DNA of 59,796 nt from Mansonella perstans (GCA_037074765.1 JBAMDO010000271.1:1-59796); one strand, 5' to 3'. Numbered from the stretch's first letter, positions 12,773 to 25,096 are shown. The notes: a model not told the origin generated them from the letters alone. Translations and numbers: made by a program.

Positions 12773-15700
12773 CTCTCGAAGTTTATGTATGACATTTATG
12801 AAGTTTTCTGTGCTTAGAAAATGATCACTTTCAGATTTAACAGTCAATGTAAATAATACATACATTTCATCCATTTGTTTAATACCCTTTTAAAATGAAA
12901 GACTGATGGTACGTATTCTGGACTTACACTATCATATTGGATTAATAGATTTCTCGAAATCGTTTCTTACCGTTACACTTTACATTTTTTTTTTTTTTTT
13001 TTTTCATTCATTCACTTTGCTTTTTTCTTTTTTTTTTTTTAGATTGACATTTCTTCATACCCGTCACTTTTCCACTATTATTTATCTGTAAAACTGCAGC
13101 TAGTATTTTAGTTAGCAGTTTTTATTGTAGGTTCAAATAATAAAATTGTCATTTCGCTTTATTATCTTTTCTGTTACTCTCTTTTGATAAATAAATGATT
13201 CACATCCGTGAGAATCAAATGAAACAGCTGTAAGAAATAGACTTCAGTTTCGTTCTAACAATAATTCTGTAAACTTTAATAGTAATGGCTGTATGGTTCA
13301 CTCGAAATCTGTAAATAGGACACAGCAAACGTACAATGTAACTTCTCCCGTTGTCAAAGTAACCTCTCAAGCTAAGTTGTGTAATGACAAATAGAGATTA
13401 AATAATAGAAATACTTTTGTCATGCTGTATTTCATACTGTGATCATCTTTGTACCTACCAGTATTCTGTTCTTATTTTCCGCTGATACTATATTGTGTAT
13501 TGCTTGTAAATCTTTGCATAATCATCTTTAGTCACCAATCATAATAGAGTTATATTGTTTTTCCGCTTTATCACTTCTATAAATTATTCAACGACATATT
13601 GCATAATAGAATGGGCAATCTTTATAGTTTTATTAAATATGAATCATCTAAATAAAAGTATGAAGTTATGATGTTTAGTGGATATATTTATTACGACAAG
13701 GTTCTTACTGGATCAATATGAACCTGAGACGAGATGTGGATTATTCTTGTTCGTTCATTGAGTGTTTTCTGGTAGTTCCATGGATTTTCAACTTTTGCTA
13801 TCGTAACATCAGTCGTTTTTCTTAGAAACTACGGATTTGTTCCATTGTACGTTGGATGAACTAAGAATTTATCTGCATTGAAACACAGTTATGTGTGTTG
13901 AACAGCATTAAAAAATTAATCTCATTTTTTAATTTTTGAAAAATTTTGCTATCATCAATCTAATTTGAGTGATCCTTATTCCAAGTTTTTATTTCTATCT
14001 CATATACCATTACTGAAGTTTCATATAGTTCGAAGTTTCATTTTAAAACTTAAAAAAGCATACAAAATTGCACCTCTTTCACATTAACTGTTGAAACAGG
14101 ATAGTGAAACAGTGAGTAAAAGTTCTGTTGAACGATGAAATAAGCTATGATGAATTGATTAATTTTGTATTACTTGCATATATATATTTGTAAACAAATT
14201 AATCAATGATACTACATAATAGATAATTTTTTCTTGCAAATGAAATTAATCAACTATAAACTACAAACTACAAACTCTATTCAGTAAGTATTTTTACATT
14301 TTTTTTTATTGCAAATTTCCTTCATCCTAATTCTTTAAATATTTTTGATTGAATGTAGTTTGTATTTCTAATACTTTTACAAAAAAAAAAAAAAAAAAAA
14401 ACAAAAAAAAAATGAATAAATGGATTATATTAATGAGAAGGAGAACTATGATGTAGCAAAAAAAATTTAATCGTATAAATGAATCATATCTGTGAAATTT
14501 CATTTAATGGAAATTAATTGAATCGAGATTTTAGCAGGCTGTGAGAAATTGCTGTCGTTAAATCCGGCAATTTACAAGCATGCAGAATTTATTTCGTTCG
14601 TACAAGTTTATTTGTGAAGTTGTTAATGTTAATTTTTACATTGTTTTTATGATTTGATAAAATTTTATCTAATTATTTGAATATTATCAATAAGCAGCAC
14701 ATTTAATCCTGTGACTTAATTCTCAATTTTATGTTAAGTATTATTCGATGGTAGAAGGAACAATGAGAAAGTTTGTGAAATATAGTATTAACAAAACTTA
14801 TTATTGATGTAATTCCCTTATCATCAATGCCCTTTATGCATCAATTGCAAATCATACAAAAGATAAATGATATTATAGAATAAGGAAATGATTTTGACTG
14901 TTTTTTTTTTTTTTTTTTAAAAAGATTTGTATATTCTCATGCTTAAGTAGCATGTTTTGCAGGTTGACAGAAATAGAAGAATGTTTATATAGAGGGTTGT
15001 TGGCTGCAATTGCGGTAAATATCATATTATTTGACAACAGGTCTGATAATTAGAGGTAAATAATAGGCGACATTTCGCTCCGCCTATTTCATGTTTCTTC
15101 AAATATAAGCAATGAATATTTATAGGTTTGTTGCTGCTTATTTACGGCATCTATCGCTTTTTGCATTTTTAGAACCAACAGTGTTCTTAGCTACGATCAT
15201 AGCACCAAAATGCGAATTGGACCATTTCTCGATCAACAGGTTTGATTTTGTTACATATCATTCGTTACTCATTAAGTTTCAACTTGTTGCTCATCTATTA
15301 TTGAAATGTTAACTTATTTGTTTTGAGGCAATCTCCTTCAGTTTTCTCTTGTTTTCTTTATTTATTATAAAAGGAATCGTTTTGAATGATTTATATTTCT
15401 CAGTACTTTTGAATAGTGCAATTAAAATTAAGAGTTCTTTGTACATACAGTATGTTAATACAACATCTTCCAGTTGCTCATATCATTTTCGGTTAAAAAA
15501 ATGATGACTTCTTGATGCATTACAGATTCTTCTGATTTTTATCACTCCTTTTCTGATATGTTTCTGTATCTAATTCACAAATTTTGTTCTTACATGTAAA
15601 GTATAATAATTTGATTGAAGCTTAGAATATTTGCAATAATAGGTTCTGCCAGATTTTACGTAACTCACTATTCATGATTGCAATGCTTGACCTTGATATT

Positions 15701-15913
15701 ACACTTAAAAAAAATAACTGGAAAAATGCAAACATAACTGACAGTTTATTCACTCATATCCATATAAATATGATGCTCCAACAGAAAATCGTCTTCTTTC
15801 TATTGACAATGAAATGTTTCAGTAATAAAAATCTTTTTATAGAAATTATTTCGAATTACTGGTGATCTTGACTGTGGCTTGTACTGTTTCAAATTTTATC
15901 AAAATTATTCAAG
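12773..15913. other. intergenic region, 3' flank of TTL and 5' flank of PAPS synthetase
   Basis: After the TTL stop there are candidate poly(A) signals (AATAAA near 13139 and 13187). The rest is AT-rich with long T or A tracts (12989-13004, about 14381-14411, 14901-14918) and no recognised coding domain. The short N-terminal coding exon of the PAPS synthetase must lie here or further upstream, but I could not find an ATG exon ending in phase 0 that I would defend. Frames at 15112-15312 and 15674-15865 show no family similarity. Confidence 0.5.
14381..14411. repeat. long A-tract, 30 nt with one C interruption
   Basis: A near-pure adenine run in the intergenic region upstream of the PAPS synthetase gene. 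Similar T or A runs occur at 41137-41170, 48098-48125, 53990-54011 and 58613-58636. They explain several spurious poly-Phe and poly-Lys frames. No target-site duplications or non-LTR element body were recognised next to them. Confidence 0.85.
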
Positions 15914-18900
15914 GATTATGGGATTGGTGCTACAAACATAACGTTTCAACAGCATAAAGTAGGACGTGACGAACGTGCTCTAGTTCTTGGACGTCATAGC
16001 GGTTTTCGAGGTTCTACAATTTGGTTCACTGGATTATCTGGTGCTGGCAAAACAACAGTTGCTTTTGCAGTGGAGAAAATTCTGACGCAGGTTTGCTGAT
16101 GTCCTTTAATTTTATCTCTTTTTTCAAATGGAGTATCTTTCATTGTTTGACTGCTCTATCAACTTGTTGTATTGCAGCTTGGCATTCCTGCTTACGCTTT
16201 AGATGGTGACAATGTTCGCCATGGCCTTTGTAAAAATCTTGGATTTTCCAAAGAAGAAAGACGGGAAAATATCCGTCGTATTGCTGAAGTAGCCAAATTA
16301 TTCGCTGATATGGGCATTGTAACTCTGGCATCATTCATCAGTCCATATCAGTGTGATCGAGACAATGCAAGATCTATTCATAATCAGGTAAACAACTATT
16401 ATTGGTACTGTATTATTTTGAATGATAGACATGGCTTGTAGTTTTGACAGGGGTTTTCATTTCCAGGATAATCTCGCCTTCTTTGAAGTGTATGTGAATA
16501 CACCACTGAGAATTTGTGAACGTCGTGATCCCAAAAGTAAGTGCCTCGAATCAGTTCTCAAGGACTAAAATTTTATATAACCTTTGATTCTTGTCAAAAT
16601 TTCTGAGAGTTAATCTACATAGAAATAAATATGTATGTGCAGTTTATGATATTGTAGATTTGTACAAGAAGGCTCGTTCCGGAGAGCTGAAAGGATTCAC
16701 AGGGATCGACGATGTTTATGAAGCACCAAAAACTCCAGATCTTATACTTGAGTCAGGCACTGAAACTGAAAGAGAGTCTGTTAGGAAAGTACTGGATTTT
16801 TTATTCCAGAAGGTAATTATATGTTTTCGTTTCAAGTAAAATGAATGTTTTGGGTATGTCATTTTGCTACCAATATAAAACGAATTTGCTTCTTATAGGT
16901 GTGCCAAAAATCTCCCATATTTTTATGGAAAAGGACCATAATATTTGCAGAATATTTTGCCCGCGGAAGCTTACCATCAAATTTCTGGACCACCCATACG
17001 TGAATTATATGTTGATCAGGAATCGAAAGACAAATTACTAAAACGCGTAAACTCTCTTCCAAAGGTGCAGTTGACCAGAATTGATCTGGAGTGGTTACAG
17101 GTTCTGTTCTTTTTCTAGTAATGGAGATTTATCTATAGTTGTTTCTATACTGTGTGTGAAATAATTTCAGTCGTTAACAGTTTTGGTCTGTACATATTGT
17201 TGTGCTCTGTGCTATGTTTCGTATTTTTAGGTATTGGCTGAAGGCTGGGCATCTCCTCTATCTGGATTCATGCGTGAACGCCAGTACTTGCAATGTTTGC
17301 ACCATGGTCTGCTTCTGGACTTAAAAAAGAAGTGTTTTATCCCAGATGTATCACTGCCAGAAGACACTGAAGAAAATTCAGTGTGGTCACTTAATGAACC
17401 ACTGAATCAATCGATACCAATTGTATTATCGATCGACGATGATACCAAAAACAAGCTCATGGATGGTTGGTATTTTTTTCAAATTTGCTACTTATCGAAA
17501 ACAAATGTCATATTAAAATTTCTTCACGATATGTGAAACTTTTCGAGGACATTCCGTCAACCCCGAAATTGCTCTTGTGTATAACAATGACGTGGTTGCT
17601 GTTGTGAGGGATGGCGAAATATTTGAACATAGAAAAGAGGAACGAATTGCGCGTCAATTTGGGATTATCGATCCTCGGCATCCTACAATAAAACAAATTT
17701 TGGAAAGTGGGAACTGGTTACTTGGTGGCGATGTACAGGTAGCTTTTTATGATACACTGTTTGATTCCATCCGTTTGTATCATGTATTTTTAATATTGCA
17801 ATAATTTTTTGTTTCACTTCACTGGTATTGAAATTTTGAAATAATGTCTTCTTCCTATAAATCATTTTCGAAACGGAAGTTTAATCTCGATATACCTCCG
17901 TCCAGTTAATTTAGGTGCTGAAACGAATTCAATATAATGATGGTTTGGATTGCTACAGGATGACGCCGTTAGAGCTTCGAAATGTTTTTGCGAGAGCCAA
18001 TTGCGATGCAGTTTTTGCTTTTCAGTTGCGAAATCCTATTCATAATGGTCATGCGCTTCTTATGCAAAATACAAGAGAACAGCTGTTAACAAAGTACAAA
18101 AATCCCATGTTGTTGCTTCATCCATTGGGTGGTTGGACAAAAGTTTGTTTTTCATGTTTTTTAGTAATTATTATGATTGAGAGTTTTGATCTTTTTGAAA
18201 AATATGCAGATTTCTTTGGGATTTTGATCTATGCTAAGCTTTCACACTTTTATCATAAAATAGAAAAAAGGATCCGTTACGCGAACTTTCACGTGATTTG
18301 TAGTTTTCAGGAAGACGATGTACCTCTGGACGTGCGCATGAAGCAGTATGATGCAGTTTTAGCGGAAGGTGTTTTAGATCCAGAATGGACTGTCCTTGCT
18401 ATTTTCCCTTCTCCAATGTTGTATGCTGGACCGACTGAGGTAGAGAGGTATTTACTCTGCTTTTTTTTTTTGATTATAATGTATTTGTTTTTACAGATTA
18501 ATTACTTTCAGGTGCAGTGGCACGCTAGGGCTCGATTAGCAGCGGGTGTTTCAACTTATATAGTAGGACGAGATCCTGCAGGCATACAACATCCTGAAAC
18601 TGGCGATTATTTATATGATCCGACTCATGGCTCAAAAGTTAGCTTTTATTATTACGACCAGTTATTGATAGTTCACTCATTACTGATATCTTTTAGGGCA
18701 ATAATATTTGAGAAGTGAATATCTGGTCATCAAACACTAATAAGTTTTCAAGGTATTATCCATGGCTCCTGGTTTGCCGAATTTGGAAATAGTACCATTT
18801 CGCGTAGCTGCGTATGATAAAACAAAAGGCAAAATGTCATTTTTTGATTCTTCACGAAGTGATGATTTCGAGTTTATAAGTGGAACGAAAATGCGATCAT

Positions 18901-19110
18901 ACGCTCGTAATGGTATTGAACCACCGGAGGGTTTTATGGCTCCCAAAGCTTGGAAGGTAATTTTTAAGTATTTTTTTATCTTTCATATTGCTACGTCTTT
19001 GGATTCATAGAGATTCTGTTTAATTGTTGCGCATCACTATTTTTAGGTTATTTCAGATTTTGTCATCTTATTATCAGGAGTTGGCAACGAAGCAAATGGA
19101 AAGTAACTAG
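15914..19110 (+). CDS. pps-1: bifunctional 3'-phosphoadenosine-5'-phosphosulfate synthetase (APS kinase + ATP sulfurylase), N-terminus missing
   Basis: The enzyme makes PAPS, the universal sulfate donor: the C-terminal ATP sulfurylase forms APS from ATP and sulfate, and the N-terminal APS kinase phosphorylates it. Exons: 15914-16090, 16178-16387, 16467-16536, 16658-16812, 16951-17100, 17231-17465, 17548-17738, 17915-18142, 18311-18439, 18512-18637, 18753-18956, 19057-19110. All phases agree and give 642 aa plus stop; animal enzymes are about 620-650 aa, so only a short N-terminal exon is missing (the frame has a stop upstream and no ATG). In recovered-residue numbering: P-loop GLSGAGKTT 40-48, [29 protein letters not shown] and [12 protein letters not shown] of the kinase; then [34 protein letters not shown] (HNGH at 439-442), [34 protein letters not shown] and ISGTKMR of the sulfurylase; the C-terminus ILSSYYQEL matches the animal ending. 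Exon 4 has a second in-frame acceptor at 16643. Acceptors at 15914 and 18753 are the less usual CAAG. The symbol is the C. elegans orthologue name. Confidence 0.97.
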
Positions 19111-19908
19111 TAACATTGCTTTCAATAATTGGAAATTGTTTTGATTGGTAGATTATATAATGTTTCATGAGTCATATTAAAGAATATTTGGCGGCATCAC
19201 TTTTTCACTGAAATATTATTATTTATTTTGGAAAATAAGATGGTCATTCATCATATTGTTATGTTGATTATCAATGTGGCAGTAACTGTTATTAACATAT
19301 TGGCGACGGGGTGCAAAAAACTTTCAGCCATCTGGCTTGTACTTTTAGATTGGCATGTGAAAAGGAGGAAATTTCCGGAATTTCTTTATTTAGTTTGGTA
19401 AAATGATTTTTATACCGACTCTTATTATCAAATCGTCATGTGGACCATAGAAATACAAACAGAAATAAAGTGGGAAATTAAAGCATAGAAATTGATGTTA
19501 GTGTAACTTGTTTTTTGGATTACATTGTCCCTTTATTTTTTTAATAACTAATGGGTTATTTAAATATTTATATTCTCAAAAACAGTAGCAGCTTATTGTT
19601 TTCCCATTTATTAAAAATATGATAATAAACTATTTGTAAAGTATTTCGGTACATCTACATCATTATTTTGAATTGTCCTAGTAACTAGAATTTCGTGAAA
19701 TATATTGTGACGTATATTTTTGCATGTATATTTTTTCTGGGCCCTATAACATAACAGAAAGTATTTTGTGCTAGTCTCTAGAGTCCAAAACAACACTGAA
19801 GTCGCAAACTTTCCACATATTTGTTTTTTGATAGTTTTTGTGAGTTCTGCTTTGAAGCTTCTGTAAAAGGAGAAAATAGATGTGATATATCAAAACTGAT
19901 TATTCTAG
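19111..19908. other. 3' flank of PAPS synthetase, non-coding
   Basis: AT-rich sequence after the PAPS synthetase stop. A candidate poly(A) signal AATAAA lies near 19463. No coding frame of interest was seen; the minus-strand frame 19611-19796 has no recognisable features. Confidence 0.55.
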
Positions 19909-20994
19909 TTTCTGCAATGTTCTGATGAGTGTTTTGACGAGCTTTTCGAAGAGGAAATTGAGGTAGTTAAGAGATTTGATAAATCATGACGGTGGATTGT
20001 AAAAGGATTTATGTTACGCGGCTGATCAGTTTGTCAGCAACCTTCTTTTACTATTTATTCGACGGAAGTATTTGCTTTGCATTCTATTCATTCCTATGTG
20101 ACCTTTTAGAACTGTTTTGCTTACTTGAAGCTTCTATTTCTTGACTTTTGTTTTCAATTATTTTCATCTACTTTTTTTTTCTTTTCTGTTTATCGTAGGA
20201 TGAACTGGATTCAGACTTGTTCTCGCTTTACAGATACTGCGTTTCAAGCATGAAAGTAGGAATGATACAAATAAGATTTTGACAGTATGGATATCTCGAT
20301 TACGATTGTGTCTTGTTGGATCAAACTGAAGGATTGCATTTGATTTAGAACATAGAAATAGACTATCTTAAAATATTGAAATCGGTTCCATCATTTGTGA
20401 AGGTGTTTGGTTAAGTTATTCTACAAAACTGCAAAAAACAGCGATGTGAATCGAGTCAAAAAAACATTTGGTTTAGTGTTTAAGATGCATAAATAGCTTC
20501 ATTAACATCGTAGAATTTGCGAAACAAAACTTAGCTTATCCATAATATGGAAGGCGATCTCTTTATATTCCATAAATGACTGGTTGAGCTCCACATTGCT
20601 GGGATAAATTGCCCTGCTCTGATGTTTTTCTTTTTTAATTTAGGACATATTGTAATAGTTGACAAAAAAAAAAAAACGATTTTAGTAATTGAAGGTGTTC
20701 TGAAATTTTTGCTGCAGAAAATCAAATCTTATTTTATTGAATACTGTTCTCGCTTCATCATAGAAAATTATTTGGTCGGTACCGCTGTATTTTTTACTGG
20801 GAATGCACTTATCTTATTATCGGCGTACTAAGCTGTATTGGTATATATTCTATCAAAATTTTAGATTAATCACATATTCTACTCACTTTTCGGTTGCGAA
20901 GTGTGATTTTTTTTTTGTAACTATTTCGATTGCCGAGTGTGGCGATGTCGTAACTAATATGATGCTGGATGATTTAAATGTTTTGGAGCTATTT
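19909..20994 (+). other. chain of exon-like segments, product unknown
   Basis: Four short open segments are flanked by plausible splice sites and are all in phase 0: 19909-19962 (18 codons, FLQCSDECFDELFEEEIE), 20199-20255 (19 codons, DELDSDLFSLYRYCVSSMK), 20718-20774 (19 codons, KIKSYFIEYCSRFIIENYL) and 20938-20994 (19 codons, ending LDDLNVLELF). The first two have good acceptors (TTCTAG, TCGTAG), GTAG donors and an acidic helical composition unlike the surrounding DNA. I do not recognise a family and found neither start nor stop, so this may be part of an unknown gene, a decayed gene or chance. Segments three and four are weaker than the first two. Confidence 0.25.
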
Positions 20995-22133
20995 GTGAAT
21001 TGTAATACAATGAAGAAACATTGCTGAACAGCTGAATTATTGATACGAATCATCGAGGTCTTTTTGTTCCAGAAAAGCTAAAAAAATTTTTAAACGAACT
21101 AAAATCTATTGTAATAGTGGTTAAAGGAAGATATCGTTGTGCTTTTTTCATATTGCATTCTCTTTGCAGAAAATAATTCTTCCCAACAAACCTGATATCG
21201 AACTAATAAACGTACCGAAATGAATGCCATTGTTTTGATAGCTGAATACTGAGAACTGATACTTTCAAAATAAATTATTTTCACGTAATGATTTTCCAGA
21301 GAGTAACTTCACAAGCTATTCTCAGTTGCTGAGTTTACGCTATCAATTTTTCACGAGATGTATGTTTTCATGTTTCTTCATGGAAGAAAGACCTGAAAAG
21401 ATGTCTTTGCAATCATTTTTTTACATGCACTTTAAGCAGAAACATTTGCACAACAATAAATAGCGCTGTATTCTAGTCACACTCAACTTCAGTTTTTTTC
21501 ATTTTTTTTATTAGCGATGTTTGCAAAAACTTCTTTCGTTACTACGTGAAAATGTTTTGTTTTCTTATTTTTCTTTTACTTTTATTTGCTTTAATTTTCT
21601 TGCAAATATTTGGTTAGAATAATTTCTCAGTATCGTTCTGTTTAACAATTCAGCACGTTTTTATAATCTTTATTTCCAATTAGTTTCATTCCAAACTTGA
21701 GTATCCGCAACAACTAAGCGTATTTCCGCTACTGCTTTTTAAGTAACAAATGGAAAGCAAAACTTGAAAGTGAGGATAAGCCCTAATACGGTTACAACGA
21801 ACTAACTGTATATAAGATTATTTTTAAACTAGAGTGCTAGAATATTTCATTTCTCTGAATACCTTCAGTTTATCTTCATTTCTGGAATAAAGTGTTATCA
21901 GACTAAAGTTATCCTTGTTTCTTTTCAGTTATCGCATTTTAAAAATGGTGCATATTAAGCGTTGTGGAACTGTTCAATAAATTTTTTAAGTGCCTCACCA
22001 GTCTGTACTACTTAAAGACTCAATTTTGCTGTAATGCAAGAGCAGAAAGTGGTGCATCAAATTCGTCCGAGTGTTGATGTTTATTTTTGTACTCACTGAG
22101 TTACTTCTTATGGAGTATAGAGTTAATTCAAGT

Positions 22134-22336
22134 TTACTTCACAAAATCATCCGATTGGTATTTGTTTAATTCTTTTTTTGCAATGATCGATTCTGCAATT
22201 TTCTTATTCTTCAAACGTCGAGCCAACATGGCTTGCCTACTTGTCATTACATGTGATTTTTCTCGTTTTTGCAATATAGCTCGTATATCTGCATTACTCT
22301 TATTTTTCATTTGCCACAGGCGGAATATCGGAGTGA
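22134..22336 (-). CDS. C-terminal exon of an unrecognised minus-strand gene
   Basis: A reverse-strand frame of about 67 codons ends in TAA at 22134-22136 and can start after an AG at 22337-22338. It is strongly basic and helical (segments such as ADIRAILQKREKSHVMTS and MLARRLKNKKIAESIIAKK, ending YQSDDFVK), with GC content above its flanks. Such length without stops is unlikely by chance here. I do not recognise the family. The proposed acceptor lacks a strong pyrimidine tract and its phase does not match the neighbouring open segment at 22434-22618, so the gene model is incomplete, or the locus is a pseudogene. Confidence 0.4.
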
Positions 22337-22411
22337 CTCAACAGTTGGGATTGGTTAGAAAAATCAGCTCATCTCTTTTGTAGAAGTTAAACCTTTCCTA
22401 GATTTTATTAC

Positions 22412-22618
22412 TTAGAATATGATCGTGAAGGTGGGAGCATATTCTTCATTCGAAGATTCCACATTTAAAAAAAATATCTCTAATAGGTTTAATGAAACAT
22501 CTTTTTCAAATCCGTAAATATATCTTTCATCTCTCAGAGGTGGCAAAACTTGATTCCAATCAACAGGTGATTCTTTTTTATATTTGTAAATTGTGACAGA
22601 AATATAACAAAAATACAT
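22412..22618 (-). other. open coding-like segment, minus strand
   Basis: After a TTTCGCAG-like acceptor at about 22619 the reverse strand stays open for about 67 codons to a TAA at 22412, including SPVDWNQVLPPLRDERYIYG and EKDVSLNLLE. The composition is protein-like (Trp, Pro, charged residues) and the segment sits just upstream, in minus-strand order, of the basic C-terminal segment at 22134-22336. No domain recognised. It may be an exon of the same gene if a splice donor lies before the stop, for example at the AAT|GTGG near 22458. Confidence 0.35.
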
Positions 22619-22735
22619 TCTGCGAAATGATGAGTGTTGTGTTAATATACATATATATATCATTCTTCGTAAAGTCTTGTTTTTTTTGATAGTATTGACT
22701 TGTGTCGTTTGCTGCAATAAGTTCTCAATGTTAAT

Positions 22736-22921
22736 CTAATAGCTGATCTGTAATTCAGAAAAACTTCTGGCCCAAAATAGTTCGAAATTGAACAAATAAA
22801 CGGTAGAGAGTCTGTTGGTCGCGCCTTCTTGAAGCGAGTTGTATACAAGAAATGTAATCGTCATGAAATTTATAAAATAATGCCCAGATTTGGATTTCAA
22901 ATCGAATTGTATATTAAGCAT
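22736..22921 (-). other. open coding-like segment, two competing frames, minus strand
   Basis: The reverse strand between about 22905 and 22740 is unusually GC-rich and is open in two frames. One contains FHDDYISCIQLASRRRDQQT; the other contains FLVYNSLQEGATNRLSTVY. I cannot tell which is translated. Overlapping open frames fit either a genuine exon with its shadow or a decayed coding region. Confidence 0.25.
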
Positions 22922-23485
22922 TTTGCTTTTATTTAAATTTGCAGTGGTATTTTGTCATTACTTTGCTACTTTTTCAAATTGGTTTATTTTATTACGTGGC
23001 ACCGTCAATGATTACAATGCTTAAATGGTTGTAAACTAATGAAGGATTGAATAGATGATAATTTAACATCAAAAACCACTTTTTGCACATAATCAGCTAC
23101 TACCATCTGTCAACGATTTCTACACTATTTGTGATTTGGATATTCTTGAACCTGATCCAACAATAGGCAAACTGTCACATGTATCGATGAGCTATTTGAG
23201 ATTCATTTGTGCTCCAAATTGAAACATCAGAAGATCGAATTGTTTTTTTGGTTAATAGAATTACAAATTTGTTAAGTCAAAAAAGGAGTAGAAACTTAGT
23301 TAAAAGAAATGTGGTTTCCTCTTATCATGTAACATTCCCGTTAGTATGTTCATTTACGATTGTACTTCACTTTAGTGTCATTCATACTTCTCAATTTTGG
23401 TTAACTTGATCGGTTTGCCGCGAAAAGTACAAAATCCAAGTATCAAATGGTTATTGTTTATTTCAGGAATTAAAAGCTACAGAGT

Positions 23486-23950
23486 TCACGAAAAAATGTG
23501 CTCAAGTATAATATGATCTGTAAAGAGATTTGTAGTCGGTTGACCGAATTGGTCACACACATGACCTCCAATAGCGAATAAAAACGATGTGGAAATAGCT
23601 AAATGATGACAGTAAGCGAAATATTGAAGTTGAGAAGGAGATTGCGGAAGAAGATAGGGCACCAAAGATGGTTTGCTATCAGGGAGAGAAGGCATCAAAG
23701 GAAGCGCCATTTTAGATAGATAACTAAATGATGTGTTGCGATCCTGTGGCTCGACCTTTGTGCGGCTGATATTGATGATTATATTGGTGGCTATTCAGTT
23801 TACCACATTCGCTGTGCTGTGCTCTCTCAACAACGTCAGTAATCTTCTAGTTGAGCTTCATGATCGCATCATATCCATTGCTTCTTCCTCAAATGGTCAT
23901 TTCTGCTCACAATTCACATTCATTACAAAATTTCGATCTGTAAGAAATCT
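23486..23950 (-). other. possible small gene or exon group, minus strand
   Basis: A reverse-strand frame starts ATG at 23710 and runs 74 codons to TGA at 23486. It contains a Pro-rich start (MALPLMPSLPDSKPSLVPYL) and a hydrophobic middle (FAYCHHLAISTSFLFAIGG). Upstream to about 23950 the same frame has only three stops, all TGA, and other frames contain short protein-like stretches such as KITDVVERAQHSECGKLN. The plus-strand frame 23733-24008 is mostly the complement of this segment. The family is unknown; it may be one or more exons of the same minus-strand gene as 22134-22918. Confidence 0.3.
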
Positions 23951-24107
23951 GCGTAGATCATTTTTAGGTTTATTATCCGGAAACGCTAGAATTACCAGTA
24001 ACAGTTAATGTTTCCAAATCAAATATTTTGTTGTCCAAGAAAACCTAGTAAATGAAATTGCTAAATTATGTGAACATGCATAATCTTCATATGGATATTT
24101 TACAATT

Positions 24108-24302
24108 TCAGTTTTGCTTTTTGTATTTGAGAAGCGCTTGAATTTTTAACAGTTCAAGGATCTTCAGACCAACCATTTCCAAAGGTGATTTTTTAAACAG
24201 TAATCTGGGAGAAATGGCAAGTTCGTCAAATCTGGAAGTGATTGATGTATACATTAATTGCCGTATCTTTAGTCGATATCGGCTGATTGATCTTATTTTC
24301 AA
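24108..24302 (-). other. open segment, minus strand, product unknown
   Basis: A 64-codon reverse-strand frame, basic and hydrophobic, with segments such as SRFDELAISPRLLFKKS and MVGLKILELLKIQALLK. It lies upstream, in transcription order, of the other minus-strand segments at 22.1-23.95 kb. No family recognised; it may be a 5' exon of the same unknown locus or chance. Confidence 0.2.
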
Positions 24303-25027
24303 AATTTATTTTTAACGCGACTAAGTGCCATAAAAAGGTAGTTTTGTGACACGTGGTCACCATATGGTACAACAGAACTCTCTGTTGCCTAGAAATTGAA
24401 TAGTTTTCATTTTTCTGTTTCTCTGATTCCTTCCTCGTTTTTGCATATTGGTTTAAAAAGTGATTTATTCAGTTATGTAGATTTCACTTTTTAGTGCTGA
24501 TTGAGCATTCTGTCTTTCAAAATGATTAAAAAAATTTCCATTGCACGAGGACGTACGGTACAAGTACTGAAATCCTAAAAATGGCGTTATTAATCATGTC
24601 GCTAATAGGATTTTAAAAAGAAATTTCATCAAAAATTTGTAAAAAACTCCAGTCCATTTGGTTTAACTGGTTTTTCATTTTTACTACATGTAAACTATGT
24701 TATGTTTTTCAAATGATATGTGTGAATATATTTGTCTCAAAAGTGACAGTAAAATAGATAAGTCCGGAACTTAAATTTATGCATTAATTTAGGTTCAATG
24801 ACTGATTTAAGCTGACTTTAAGAATAAGATTAGTGAATGCAAGCTTGACGTGAAGCTTATGGATAAACTGGAATTTCAGTATCATTGAAATGCAAAGTCA
24901 AGCCTCAGAAAATCAAGGTTTCGGCCCAAACATGATTGCAATCCTAGAAATTATGATTTACTGTCTAAACATGCGGCTTATCTACTTATGAGCCTTGAAC
25001 CTTGTTTTTGCAACGGTTTTAAAGTTG

Positions 25028-25096
25028 TTTTTAATCAAGTGCTTTTCCTGATTAAAAGAAAATATTTTTAATCAAGTGTTTTTCTTGATTTAAAAA
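25028..25096. repeat. duplicated hairpin (two tandem copies)
   Basis: Two direct copies, about 36 bp apart, of a short inverted repeat: TTTTAATCA ... TGATTAAAA in the first copy, and TTTTTAATCAAG ... CTTGATTTAAAAA in the second, with similar loops (TGCTTTTC versus TGTTTTT). They lie in non-coding DNA. This could be a small foldback element remnant or a local duplication. Confidence 0.7.

Noticed and set aside
17915..18718. 267-codon plus-strand frame as one continuous protein
   Set aside because: It is three PAPS synthetase exons plus two introns that happen to stay open; removing the introns matches the family without insertions.
23733..24008. 91-codon plus-strand frame with a hydrophobic start
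   Set aside because: It is largely complementary to coding-like minus-strand sequence and rich in Ser from antisense TGA/TCA; no independent evidence.
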